Below are positions 1 through 8,680 of a stretch of DNA of 32,670 nt, one piece after another (positions within the stretch are counted from its first letter, which is position 1; each line of letters begins with the position of its first letter). The DNA is taken from positions 1 to 32,670 of the forward strand of contig JAMPHU010000034.1 of assembly GCA_023663225.1 (NCBI GenBank). Reading direction: 5' to 3'. The notes beneath the pieces were generated by a model. The model did not search any database. It was not told where the DNA came from and saw only the letters and a program-made list of their open reading frames with translations. Source of the stretch: Candidatus Gastranaerophilales bacterium (lineage in GTDB: Bacteria > Bacillota > Clostridia > Lachnospirales > Lachnospiraceae). The translations under genes and the position numbers were made by a program.

Positions 1-1
1 G

Positions 2-604
2 AAGAAAGAGTCCATGTCAATCTACTTGTGCTTCATTCAGCATATTTTGTGGAGCTTGAAGGAGGACGGCAAGGCGGCAATCGTAGTTCCCACAGGATTT
101 ATCACAGCTCAGTCTGGAATCGAAAAAGCGGTTCGGCAGACCATCGTGGAGAAGCGCTGGCTGAAGGGCGTTATCTCCATGCCCTCCAATATCTTCGCCA
201 ACACAGGGACAAATGTGTCTGTGCTTTTTATCGACAAGTCCAATAAAGATGGAAATATTATGCTCATAGATGCCTCTAAGTTGGGCGAGAAGAGGAAAGA
301 GGGGAAGAATCAGAAAACGGTTTTGCGCCCTGATGAAGTAGAGAGGATCGAGAATACGTTTATCAATCAGGTTGAAGTAGAGGATTTTAGTGTTTCTGTT
401 ACCTATGAACAGATAGCGGAAAAGAATTATTCGTTATCGGCGGGGCAGTATTTCGAGGTAAAGATAGAGTTTGTGGAGTTATCGCAGGAAGAATTTGAAA
501 AAAGGATGCTGGCATATTCATCACGGCTTGAAAAATTGTTTACGGAGGGGAAGACTTTGGAAGATGAGATACAGAAGAGGTTGGGGGAGTTGAAGTATGA
601 GTGA
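2..604 (+). CDS. hsdM: Type I restriction-modification methyltransferase subunit HsdM, C-terminal part (5' end outside window)
   Basis: This is the C-terminal portion of an N6-adenine methyltransferase of a type I restriction-modification system. HsdM pairs with HsdS to methylate the recognition site and with HsdR to cleave unmodified DNA. The reading frame is open from base 2, so the gene enters from the left, and the internal Met at 14 is not the start. The visible core reads GKAAIVVPTGFI followed by the ISMPSNIFANTGTNVSVLF block, which is the conserved C-terminal half of the N6_Mtase fold. The catalytic NPPY/F motif would lie upstream of the window. A charged helical tail (LEKLFTEGKTLEDEIQKRL) ends the protein, as is usual for contacts with HsdS. 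The stop codon overlaps the ATG of the next, broken, small ORF. Family assignment is secure; whether an intact hsdR is present upstream cannot be seen. Confidence 0.9.
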   Translation, partial: KKESMSIYLCFIQHILWSLKEDGKAAIVVPTGFITAQSGIEKAVRQTIVEKRWLKGVISMPSNIFANTGTNVSVLFIDKSNKDGNIMLIDASKLGEKRKEGKNQKTVLRPDEVERIENTFINQVEVEDFSVSVTYEQIAEKNYSLSAGQYFEVKIEFVELSQEEFEKRMLAYSSRLEKLFTEGKTLEDEIQKRLGELKYE

Positions 605-794
605 TTTTTCAAGATAATCATGCGTTGCATTACAAGATTATATTAATGATGGTGATACAGATAAAATAACTTATGGCTGTAGGCATACAAATCCAGATAT
701 ATGTGGCTCCTATTGTATTGATGGTGTATGTGCCTTTGTATCTAAAAATCATATATGTAAAAAGCCATCTATAAAAATGGAAGAAATTTTATAA
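597..794 (+). pseudogene. Broken small cysteine-rich ORF between hsdM and hsdS
   Basis: A short reading frame starts with ATG at 597, overlapping the hsdM stop, as expected for a translationally coupled operon gene. It reads MSDFSR, then hits TAA at 615-617. The same frame continues with coding-like sequence to 794 and contains a Cys cluster (GCRHTNPDICGSYC, then DGVC and HIC), resembling a small metal-binding protein. Near the end, a run of five A at 773-777 looks like a one-base insertion. Skipping one base gives KWKKFYKRLKGD, a more natural basic tail, but in the hsdS frame. Two lesions therefore seem to have inactivated it. I recall small Cys-rich ORFs at this place in type I loci of related bacteria, but that is memory, not a search. 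It could also be non-coding leader sequence of hsdS. Confidence 0.55.
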
Positions 795-813
795 GAGATT
801 AAAGGGAGACATA

Positions 814-1989
814 ATGATTGACTTTTGCGAATTAAAAGATTTATGTATAGATATTATTGATTGTCCTCATTCCACCCCGAAATGGTTAAATGAAGGAATT
901 CCTGTGATAAGGAACTATAATATATCAGGAGGACAGTTAGATTTATCAAAATTATCTTATGTTGATGAAGAAACTTATAAAAACAGAATTAAAAGAGCTG
1001 AACCTCATGAAAATGACATTATTATATCAAGAGAAGCTCCAATGGGTGAAGTATGCTTAGTGCCTAAAAATTTTAAGTGTTGTCTTGGTCAAAGGCTTGT
1101 TTTGTTAAAAGTTGATAAAGAAAAATGTAATCCACACTATTTATTATATGCCCTGTTATCACCATACGTGCAAGCTCAAATAAAAAAGATAGACCAAACG
1201 GGTTCCATTGTTAGTAATTTGAATATACCTGATTTGAAGAAATTGAATATTCCTATTATAAAGAAAAATCAAGATGATATCGCAGAATGTTTAAGAGTAT
1301 TAAATGAAAAGATAAATATAAATTATAGAATCAATGCAGAATTGGAATCAATGGCAAAAACAATTTATGACTATTGGTTTTTACAGTTTGAATTTCCGAA
1401 TGAAGAAGGAGAACCATATAAATCTTCTGGTGGGAAAATGGTTTGGAATGAGGAATTAAATAAAAAGATTCCGGAGGGATGGGAAGTTAAAACGATAAAA
1501 CAGCTTTTAAACGTTGTAACCGGTAAAGAAGATGCAAACTTTTCATCTTTAGAGGGACAATATAAATTTTTTACTTGTTCACATGAAATTTTACAGTGTT
1601 CAGAATATGCTTTTGAGGGCAGTGCGGTATTGGTTGCTGGTAATGGTGATTTTAATGTAAAGCATTATTCGGGAAAGTTTAATGCATATCAAAGAACTTA
1701 TGTACTTATTCCAGACGAAAAAAAGTATTTTGCTGTTATTTATATGGCAGTAAGTCAAAGAATCATACAATTAAAAAATAATGCTAATGGTTCAATTATT
1801 AAATTCATTACAAAAGGCGATATTGAAGAAATTCCAATTTTGATTCCTATTAAGAATGCTTTGCTGGAAACATTAAATAAATTACTTACAGCAATAGAGT
1901 TAAGGTGGAAGGAAAATGAAGAACTTATATTATTACAGAAGTTCTTGTTACCACTGTTAATGAATGGGCAAGTGGGCTTTAAGAAGTAA
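814..1989 (+). CDS. hsdS: Type I restriction-modification specificity subunit HsdS
   Basis: This is the DNA-sequence-recognition subunit of the type I system, 391 aa, a normal length. Two target recognition domains can be seen. The first is residues 1 to about 150, ending in SNLNIPDLKKLNIPI; the second starts near IPEGWEVKTIKQLLNVVTG and ends near FITKGDIEEIPILIPI. Each is followed by a helical spacer: RVLNEKININYRINAELE after the first, and TAIELRWKENEELILLQKFL at the C-terminus. The motif MAKTIYDYWFLQFEFP between the halves is typical of this family. The start ATG has a GGGAG ribosome site 6 to 10 bases upstream. The gene is AT-rich compared with hsdM, as expected for fast-evolving specificity genes. 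Target sequence cannot be predicted from the sequence alone. Confidence 0.93.
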   Translation: MIDFCELKDLCIDIIDCPHSTPKWLNEGIPVIRNYNISGGQLDLSKLSYVDEETYKNRIKRAEPHENDIIISREAPMGEVCLVPKNFKCCLGQRLVLLKVDKEKCNPHYLLYALLSPYVQAQIKKIDQTGSIVSNLNIPDLKKLNIPIIKKNQDDIAECLRVLNEKININYRINAELESMAKTIYDYWFLQFEFPNEEGEPYKSSGGKMVWNEELNKKIPEGWEVKTIKQLLNVVTGKEDANFSSLEGQYKFFTCSHEILQCSEYAFEGSAVLVAGNGDFNVKHYSGKFNAYQRTYVLIPDEKKYFAVIYMAVSQRIIQLKNNANGSIIKFITKGDIEEIPILIPIKNALLETLNKLLTAIELRWKENEELILLQKFLLPLLMNGQVGFKK

Positions 1990-2031
1990 GAAGACTAAAG
2001 TGTTTATGTTCAAAAATAAAGGGGTAAGCAT

Positions 2032-5000
2032 ATGTTAATGCTTGAATTGTTAAAAGGCATATCTAATTTGGGCACCGCAGAGGCAGAAAATCTGTTAGTA
2101 TCTGCTGGGGAAAGTATTTTAAAAAATCTCAAAAGTGCCCACGACTGGAAGAAAATATTAGTAGATACCGGCGAGTTCTTCATCGAGAATGAAAAAACGG
2201 CGGCACAGTTTTTTGACGACTTATCCCTTGTCCTTGCAAAGGACAATATGGTGGTGATTGCTAAGAATTTGAAAGATACAGACGGATATGAATTGAAAAA
2301 CCGTTTATATAAAATGCTGATGCAGCTTATGGCGAAATATGAAATTCACCATGAATTGGCGGAATCCTATTGTTTAAGGATAATGTATGTAATACTGGAA
2401 CAAATAAAGGTTATTGCCCCAGATAAATATGAACATTACTTTCTGCAGGAATGGAAGGATGAGCAACAAGCCAGTTTAGAAGAATTGCATATAAAGATAG
2501 ATAAAATGTCAAAAGACAATGCCTTATATCAAAGGCAGCACCTACTAATTGAATCATCCGGACAAATGGACATTGAGCTTAGACGGAGTACGGATAAGCC
2601 GTCCATAGGAATTGAGTTTTTCAAAATTGATGATGAACATTTTCAGGAAGAATTTGAGGAACATATATATGATGAGTTGGTCTATGTAAGAGGACGGTGC
2701 CAAGAGGAAACCATTTACTGTATCCTCAACGAGCTTTGGAGGTTAAATGAAAAAAGACCTATTTATGTAGTGAAAAGTTTGGAATCTTGGCAGAAGCTGC
2801 AGAATGTTGCCAGTGAAAACAATATATACATTCCATGGTTTTTCGCAGATGAAATTGTGGCAATTGAAAACAATACGAATATTTTTGTGTTAAATGAAAA
2901 TATGCCGGCGTACACCAGGAATGTCATTGAGTTAAGACCAAGGACTTTGAATACCATATCACACTGCCTTCAGGAAGCGGGAATGGAATCGGATGAAGCG
3001 TATGCGCTGATTGCAGATACTCATGGACTTTATATTCCTATGAAGAAGCGTTTGTTTCGGGGAGAGTATCAGAAGCGACCTCAGTGGATGGATGGAATCA
3101 GCGATAAGGTGAAGAAGATATGTTTGCTTTTAGGGAAATGGGAGGAGACGGAAGGAGATAAACTGATTATAGAAACTCTTTACGGAGGTGATTATGAGAA
3201 CTTTCTTGAAGAAATTCTGTCCTATACAAAAGGAGAGGATCCTTTTGTTTATGTGATCAAAGGTAGCCGAAGAAATCATGCACCGTTTTACTGTTTGGCA
3301 AGTACAGAGAACACATGGGAGTGGTTGGATGTTTCTTTGGATGATTCATTATGGAAAAGATTTATTGATATTTTTATAGAAGTCCTAAACGAATCGGAAA
3401 ATTTGTTTACCTATTCTGCACAGGAGAAGTTACTGGCTCAGATAAAGGGAGAAAAATTGTTTTGGTCTGAAACAATCAGAAAAGGCATGGTCAGAACTCT
3501 GATTATGAAGGGATGTTACAGGAAAACAAAAGACTGTCAGCCTGCTATGGATGAGGTAATAGATAGAATATTGAACTATATAACTACGGAAAAGCAGTGG
3601 TCTTATATTTCCACATTTTGGACAGATTTATGTGAGATATCTCCTAAAGCGGTTTTGGCACGATTAGAGAGGGAATTTGTGGAACCAACGGGGCTTCTGG
3701 GGTTATTTGAGCATCAAAGCGATGATTTTTTGTTTGGAAGAAATGCATATATTAACATTTTGTGGGGCGTGGAGCAGTTTCTCGTTCAAGACACATTTGC
3801 ATGGGATGCTTTTCACTGGTTGCTAAAACTGGATAGCCTTGATCATGAATATAAATCTAATGCGCCAAGGGATATTTTTGATAAGATTTTCTGTACTTGG
3901 TATAATTTTTCCGCGATTACAACCCCAGAGAAGAAAATTGAAGCCGCAAAATTAGCAATTCAATCAAGCGGGCACATTTGGACATATCTATATGAAGCGG
4001 TGTCTCATCGGGGCAGAAGTATATTGGGAGAATTATCAGCACCGAAATACAGAGAGCATAGGACGATGGAACCTGTAACCATCGGAGATGTGCAGACAGT
4101 ATCTATAGGTTATATTAATGTTCTTTTAAATAATATGGATTTTTCTGCTGAACGATGGAACAGAATATTGAAAGTAATCGAAGAGTTTGATTCAGAGATA
4201 AGAAAAGATGTATTCAATAGGCTTATGTATGAAGTGACTCAAATGACCGATTATGAGATTATAGATATCAAAAATAATATCAGAGAGATAATATATCGGC
4301 ATAGATATTTTGCTTCTTCCTCTTGGGCAATGTCAGAGAATAGGCTGCAGGAGTATGAAGAATTGTTGGATGAAATTTATACAAGTCAAGTCGAATATGA
4401 GTATGGATACTTGTTCTATGGGAATAGAGAATATCCGTTGCTTCATCCGGTGCCATATGAAACTGAAGGGGAAAAGAAAGGAAATGAATGTGCAACGGAA
4501 AAACTGGTTCGGGAAAAGTTGCTTGAATTTCAAAATAAAAACTATCGATTAGAGGTACTGGCGGAACTTTCCGGCAAAGAGCCGTATAACTCTCTTGGAA
4601 GCTATTTGGCGAAGTACTGGAAAGATGGTAAATGGGATTTTGAAACCTTTGAGATTTTATTGAAAGCCCAGCCATCTGGTAGTATGGCTGTTGATTATAT
4701 GACAATTGCCATTGGAGAAAATGTGGGATTATATCCCGATATCATTTTAAAGGTAAGAGAACAGGGTTATTCGGATGAAGTTTTGGCAAAAATTTATCGT
4801 TCGGAAGCATTTTCAACTGAAAATGTTCCTTTGATTTCAAACGCGCCTAATGAGATGAAAACTATTTTTTGGAAGGGACCTGTTTCTTATAGAAAAAGCA
4901 ATGTCCTTTGGGCTGTGAGTGAGAGTAAAAATCATTCGAGTTTGGACATTTTTTTGCAGCATATGTACCGTCTGCATCATGAAAATCCGTTGAGCGCATG

Positions 5001-5766
5001 GGAAATTTATTCCTATATGGAGGGTATTGAAGGAATGCAACATACTCAAAATAGTCAAATGACGGATTATTATATGAAACAGTTTCTTGAAATCATGCAA
5101 AAAGAATTCCTGCATGATGAAGAAAAATGTTTGAGAATTTCCCAAATAGAAATCTATTTCATGAATCTTTTAGAATGGGATAACATGAAATGCTTTCATC
5201 ATATAATCAAGAAATCGCCGGAATTGTTTGCTATGTTGGTTGCAGGGATTTATAAAAGGGATCATGAACCGAGAGAAAAGCTTGAACCGAACGAGCAATA
5301 TATACACAATATGTATACCGTGTATGATAAGGCACATTTTTGTCCAGCAGAAGAAGATGGCAAGGTAAAGGAGGAAAAACTTCGGCAATGGGTTGAGACA
5401 TTCAGTAGTTTATTGGAGCAAAATGACCAGAGTAGTTTATTTGGCTCTATGATAGGCAGATTGTTTGCGTTTTCACCGTGTGGGGAAGATGGACATGAGC
5501 CTTGCGAGGCAGTGAGGGCTCTCATAGAAGATTATTGTGATGATAGACTTTGTAGCAGCTATGAATCTGGTATTTTTAATCGTCGTGGAATATACAGTCC
5601 GTCTGCTGGGAAAGAAGAAATGCGAATGGCAGAAGATTTTAAGGCTAACGCAGAGTATTTGAATCACAAATATCCAAAGACGGCAAAAATTTTTTATAGC
5701 CTATATGATAGATATAAAAGAGAATCTGAACGGGCAAGGACGGAGGCAGAAAATGAGTGGTATTGA
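2032..5766 (+). CDS. Giant uncharacterised protein, possible inactivated STAND-like conflict protein
   Basis: A 1244-residue protein with no signal peptide or membrane segment. I cannot assign it to a named family with certainty. Residues 1 to about 165 are helical and charged. Near residue 215 a strand-loop-helix reads VYVRGRCQEETIYCILNEL. It sits where a STAND/NACHT P-loop would be but lacks the GKT/S signature. It is followed by IYVVKSLESWQKL, then FFADEIVAI and an IFVLNEN strand ending in VIELRPRTL, the order of strands in a P-loop ATPase that has lost nucleotide-binding residues. The remaining roughly 900 residues look alpha-helical, with many Trp and Glu, like a repeat scaffold. The gene lies 42 bases after hsdS with a GGGG ribosome site, and its end overlaps the start of the kinase gene. 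This suggests a sensor or scaffold of a defence module. The fold call is inference. Confidence 0.75.
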   Translation: MLMLELLKGISNLGTAEAENLLVSAGESILKNLKSAHDWKKILVDTGEFFIENEKTAAQFFDDLSLVLAKDNMVVIAKNLKDTDGYELKNRLYKMLMQLMAKYEIHHELAESYCLRIMYVILEQIKVIAPDKYEHYFLQEWKDEQQASLEELHIKIDKMSKDNALYQRQHLLIESSGQMDIELRRSTDKPSIGIEFFKIDDEHFQEEFEEHIYDELVYVRGRCQEETIYCILNELWRLNEKRPIYVVKSLESWQKLQNVASENNIYIPWFFADEIVAIENNTNIFVLNENMPAYTRNVIELRPRTLNTISHCLQEAGMESDEAYALIADTHGLYIPMKKRLFRGEYQKRPQWMDGISDKVKKICLLLGKWEETEGDKLIIETLYGGDYENFLEEILSYTKGEDPFVYVIKGSRRNHAPFYCLASTENTWEWLDVSLDDSLWKRFIDIFIEVLNESENLFTYSAQEKLLAQIKGEKLFWSETIRKGMVRTLIMKGCYRKTKDCQPAMDEVIDRILNYITTEKQWSYISTFWTDLCEISPKAVLARLEREFVEPTGLLGLFEHQSDDFLFGRNAYINILWGVEQFLVQDTFAWDAFHWLLKLDSLDHEYKSNAPRDIFDKIFCTWYNFSAITTPEKKIEAAKLAIQSSGHIWTYLYEAVSHRGRSILGELSAPKYREHRTMEPVTIGDVQTVSIGYINVLLNNMDFSAERWNRILKVIEEFDSEIRKDVFNRLMYEVTQMTDYEIIDIKNNIREIIYRHRYFASSSWAMSENRLQEYEELLDEIYTSQVEYEYGYLFYGNREYPLLHPVPYETEGEKKGNECATEKLVREKLLEFQNKNYRLEVLAELSGKEPYNSLGSYLAKYWKDGKWDFETFEILLKAQPSGSMAVDYMTIAIGENVGLYPDIILKVREQGYSDEVLAKIYRSEAFSTENVPLISNAPNEMKTIFWKGPVSYRKSNVLWAVSESKNHSSLDIFLQHMYRLHHENPLSAWEIYSYMEGIEGMQHTQNSQMTDYYMKQFLEIMQKEFLHDEEKCLRISQIEIYFMNLLEWDNMKCFHHIIKKSPELFAMLVAGIYKRDHEPREKLEPNEQYIHNMYTVYDKAHFCPAEEDGKVKEEKLRQWVETFSSLLEQNDQSSLFGSMIGRLFAFSPCGEDGHEPCEAVRALIEDYCDDRLCSSYESGIFNRRGIYSPSAGKEEMRMAEDFKANAEYLNHKYPKTAKIFYSLYDRYKRESERARTEAENEWY

Positions 5767-7090
5767 TGCAAATGATCCTAAACCCGGAATGAGAATTAAT
5801 GGCAAGTTTGGAACATATAAACTTGTGGAAAAATTAGGAGATGGGGGAAACGGCGTAGTATATTCCGTAGAAGTGATATCTGCTGAGAATGAGTTGCTAA
5901 GGAAAGAAAAACTCGCAATAAAAATATTGACAGTCAGGTCTTATAAGTATAGGGAACGAAAGAAAAGAGAGGAAAGGTTTCAAAAAGAAATTCAATATAT
6001 ATGTCAAATTCAAGATGAGGTAGAGGGAATTATTCCAATTTACGATGCTTCTTCTTTTTTGGAAGAGTGTGGGTACCTTGACTGGTATATAATGCCGAAG
6101 GCATCGAAATATTATTTTTGGAAATCTTATACTACAGAAGAAAAATTGAAAGACATGAGAAGCCTTGGAGAATGCATTGCACAGTTGCATGCAAAAGGGC
6201 TTGCACACAGAGATATCAAGCCTCGAAATTTATTGGTTTACAAAAATAGAGTATGCTTGTCAGATTTTGGCTTGGTCTGGAATATGGATGAAAAGAAGTA
6301 TCATATTACGGATATACAAGATAGCATGGGGCCTATAGCAACCCGACCACCGGAAATGCGAAGTGTGGAGGATTTGGCTGGTATTGATTACAGAAAATCT
6401 GATGTGTATTTGTTTGTAAAAACAGTATGGATTATATTGACAGGAGTAAAAGAGGGATTTTCTGGGGAATATAATCGCTCTAAAAAAAGTATCTATCTGG
6501 ATAGAGAAAAATTACGGTTAGAAACCGCAGAACCGCTCCATTTGATGCTAAAATCAGCGACCGAATATTATTGGCGAGATCGGATTGATATTGGTAAATG
6601 TATACAATATATTGATGAACAATTGGACATTATTGCAAGAAGAGCAAGTGATGTTGATATTAGTAGATGGAAATATGAGGAGACGGCAAAAGAAATAAGT
6701 GAAACGATTTCAGCAGATGCTCAAATTTATCAGGATACATATTCTATTCAGGAAATTTTGGAGAAGATGGCAGGAATGGTAAATCTTATTTTTGAAGAAA
6801 CAGGCAAAACATATGATCCGATGCTTCTAAAGGGTGCAAAGATTTTATCGGACAATCTGTTTGAATTGGAGATTAAAAACGCCTATTACAACAATAGAAG
6901 AAAAATAGTTGTTGACATTGAAAAGATATTTATGAAGAAAGATTTATCCTGCGTAATGTATATAAGGGGAGTAACCGGTCAATTTGATAATATACCGATA
7001 TTTACAAATTTGAAAGAGGCTCTTCAATCCATGGATAAACAAATTTGTATAAGCGGAACGTATAGCGTTCAACTTGCACAGTTCAAATGA
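5753..7090 (+). CDS. Ser/Thr protein kinase with C-terminal extension
   Basis: A Hanks-type serine/threonine kinase of 445 aa. All catalytic elements are visible: Gly-rich loop GDGGNG (29-34), the ATP-binding Lys in LAIKIL (57), HRDIKPRN with catalytic Asp 154, DFG at 171-173, a PPE motif closing the activation segment, and SDVYLF in helix F. It should therefore be active. About 180 further residues follow the kinase domain and are unrecognised; no transmembrane helix, PASTA or FHA domain is seen, so it is cytoplasmic. I chose the ATG at 5753 because GGAGG lies just upstream. It overlaps the end of the giant gene by 14 bases, implying translational coupling. An in-frame ATG at 5705 lies deeper in the upstream gene. 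Its position in the hsd operon suggests a signalling step in defence rather than cell-wall control; that is inference. Confidence 0.9.
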   Translation: MSGIDANDPKPGMRINGKFGTYKLVEKLGDGGNGVVYSVEVISAENELLRKEKLAIKILTVRSYKYRERKKREERFQKEIQYICQIQDEVEGIIPIYDASSFLEECGYLDWYIMPKASKYYFWKSYTTEEKLKDMRSLGECIAQLHAKGLAHRDIKPRNLLVYKNRVCLSDFGLVWNMDEKKYHITDIQDSMGPIATRPPEMRSVEDLAGIDYRKSDVYLFVKTVWIILTGVKEGFSGEYNRSKKSIYLDREKLRLETAEPLHLMLKSATEYYWRDRIDIGKCIQYIDEQLDIIARRASDVDISRWKYEETAKEISETISADAQIYQDTYSIQEILEKMAGMVNLIFEETGKTYDPMLLKGAKILSDNLFELEIKNAYYNNRRKIVVDIEKIFMKKDLSCVMYIRGVTGQFDNIPIFTNLKEALQSMDKQICISGTYSVQLAQFK

Positions 7091-7109
7091 CATAGCGGAG
7101 GTTATAGAA

Positions 7110-8477
7110 ATGTCAGAAAGTCAAAATATAGAATATAAAGAATCATGGCGCACAGAATACCTGAAGTGGGTGTGCGGTTTTGCTAACGCTCAGGGTGGGA
7201 CAATTTATATCGGGATAGATGATGCCGGAAAGGTCGTAGGTTTGAAGGATGTCAAGAAGCTGATGGATGATATTCCCAATCAAATCCAATCAGGACTTGG
7301 CATTATTGTCGATGTCAATAAACGGACAAAAGAAGGTCTGGATTATATTGAAATCAAAGTAAACCCCAGCACTTATCCGGTCAATTACCACGGTGAATAC
7401 CACTACCGAAGCGGTAGTACAAAACAGCAGCTTCAAGGAGCAGCTTTGACAGAGTTTATCAGAGAAAAAACAGGTTATCTGTGGGATGCGATTCCTGTTG
7501 ATAACATAGGTGTGGATGACCTTGACAGGAACAGCATTGATATCTTTCGTAGGGAGGCTGTGCGAAAGAAAAGGATGGAAAAAGAAGATTTGGATGTCCC
7601 GAATACAGAGCTTCTTGATCATCTTGATCTTTTAGTAGATGGACGCTTGAAACGTGCGGCGGTTATGCTTTTTTACCGAAAGCCGGGGCGGATCATAACA
7701 GGGTGCTATGTGAAAATCGGAAAGTTTGGCGTGGGTTCAGATCTGCAATACCAGGACACGGTAGAAGGGTCGTTGTTTAGCATTGCTGACAGGGTGATTG
7801 ATTTGATTTATACGAAATATCTGAAGGCGGCGATTACTTATGAACATGATGTGCGGATAGAAACATATCCGTTTCCACGTGAGGGTGTAAGGGAAGCAAT
7901 TTACAACGCCTTGGGACATAATAACTACGCTGCCAGTATCCCAATCCAGATTCGCATTGAAGAGGACGCAATGTATATCAGCAATAGCTGCATCCTGCCG
8001 AAAAACTGGACGGTGGAGACGTTGATGAAGCCTCACAAGTCAGAGCCGTTCAATCCGTCTATTGCCAATGCGTTTTATCGTGCCGGGTACATTGAGGCAT
8101 GGGGACGCGGCATCCAAAAGATTTGTGAAGCTTGTAGAGAACTTGGAACAGCGGCCCCTGAGTATACAGTGTTGGGCAATGATCTTACTGTGAAGTTTAC
8201 TGCCCTTGAAAGCGCTAAAGTACCAGTTCCTAAAGCTCCAAAACGTCAAGATGAAGTTTTGGATGAAGTTTTGGATGAAGTTTTGGATGAAGTTTTGGAA
8301 AACAGAATTGTAAAAGAATTAGAAAAAGATGCAAAGCTAAGCCAGAAAGAATTGGCAGAGAGAACCCAGGCATCTCTTTCATCTATTCAAAGGGCAATAA
8401 AAAACCTGAAAGAAAGCGGTCGCATTGTTCGAAAGGGTGGTAAAAGATTCGGATATTGGGAGCTCAATGAGATATAA
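7110..8477 (+). CDS. AlbA_2 (Schlafen-like) domain regulator with HATPase_c_4-type region and C-terminal winged helix
   Basis: A 455-aa protein of the family often annotated as putative transcriptional regulator or RecG-like. The N-terminal AlbA_2 domain shows NIEYKESW, then FANAQGGTIYIGIDD, the nucleic-acid-binding fold shared with Schlafens. The middle has PFPREGVREAIYNALGHNNY and YRAGYIEAWGRGIQKI, the HATPase_c_4 hallmarks. A charged linker contains four copies of DEVL, then a winged helix (LSQKELAERTQASLSSIQRAIKNL) for DNA binding. I chose the ATG at 7110, which has GGAGG about 9 bases upstream and lies 19 bases after the kinase stop; the in-frame ATG at 7074 lies inside the kinase gene. 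It is the last gene of the operon-like hsd run. Two further AlbA_2 fragments lie downstream of the insertion sequence. Its role here may be autoregulation of the module. Confidence 0.88.
   Translation: MSESQNIEYKESWRTEYLKWVCGFANAQGGTIYIGIDDAGKVVGLKDVKKLMDDIPNQIQSGLGIIVDVNKRTKEGLDYIEIKVNPSTYPVNYHGEYHYRSGSTKQQLQGAALTEFIREKTGYLWDAIPVDNIGVDDLDRNSIDIFRREAVRKKRMEKEDLDVPNTELLDHLDLLVDGRLKRAAVMLFYRKPGRIITGCYVKIGKFGVGSDLQYQDTVEGSLFSIADRVIDLIYTKYLKAAITYEHDVRIETYPFPREGVREAIYNALGHNNYAASIPIQIRIEEDAMYISNSCILPKNWTVETLMKPHKSEPFNPSIANAFYRAGYIEAWGRGIQKICEACRELGTAAPEYTVLGNDLTVKFTALESAKVPVPKAPKRQDEVLDEVLDEVLDEVLENRIVKELEKDAKLSQKELAERTQASLSSIQRAIKNLKESGRIVRKGGKRFGYWELNEI
8250..8297 (+). repeat. Four tandem 12-bp repeats inside the AlbA_2 gene
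   Basis: The unit GATGAAGTTTTG occurs four times in perfect tandem and encodes (DEVL)4 in the linker before the winged-helix domain. Because the unit is a multiple of three, slippage would change linker length without breaking the frame. Confidence 0.95.
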
Positions 8478-8540
8478 TCAAAATAAAAGTGCGCGGAATC
8501 AAATGCTCGACTCATTAGTGGCTCTTTTATCTGTTATTAG

Positions 8541-8680
8541 GCCGATCATGCCATCAGGATAGGCGAGGAATTTAAAACTACTTTTCACCTTGGAGATATA
8601 GACGGAGAAGTTGATGGGATTGATGGAGCAGTAGGGTTTGTCCTTTTTATAAAAGACGGATATTTAACTAGTGTATTGAC
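8541..8680 (+). pseudogene. C-terminal-side fragment of an unknown gene, cut by the insertion sequence
   Basis: After a stop at 8538-8540 a frame is open for about 45 codons with strongly coding-like content: RIGEEFKTTFHLGDIDGE and then GAVGFVLFIKDGYLTS. It runs directly into the left inverted repeat of the IS element, where it ends in TGA. No start codon or ribosome site precedes it. The FVLFIKDGYL strand is reminiscent of the C-terminal end of small immunity-type proteins, but I cannot name the family. The sequence on the other side of the IS does not continue it, so the insertion was accompanied or followed by loss of the rest. Confidence 0.5.

Noticed and set aside
5705-5752. Earlier ATG of the kinase gene
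   Set aside because: It lies deep in the upstream gene and lacks a ribosome site, whereas 5753 has GGAGG.
8250-8297. CRISPR-like tandem repeat
   Set aside because: Units are contiguous without spacers and encode a protein linker.
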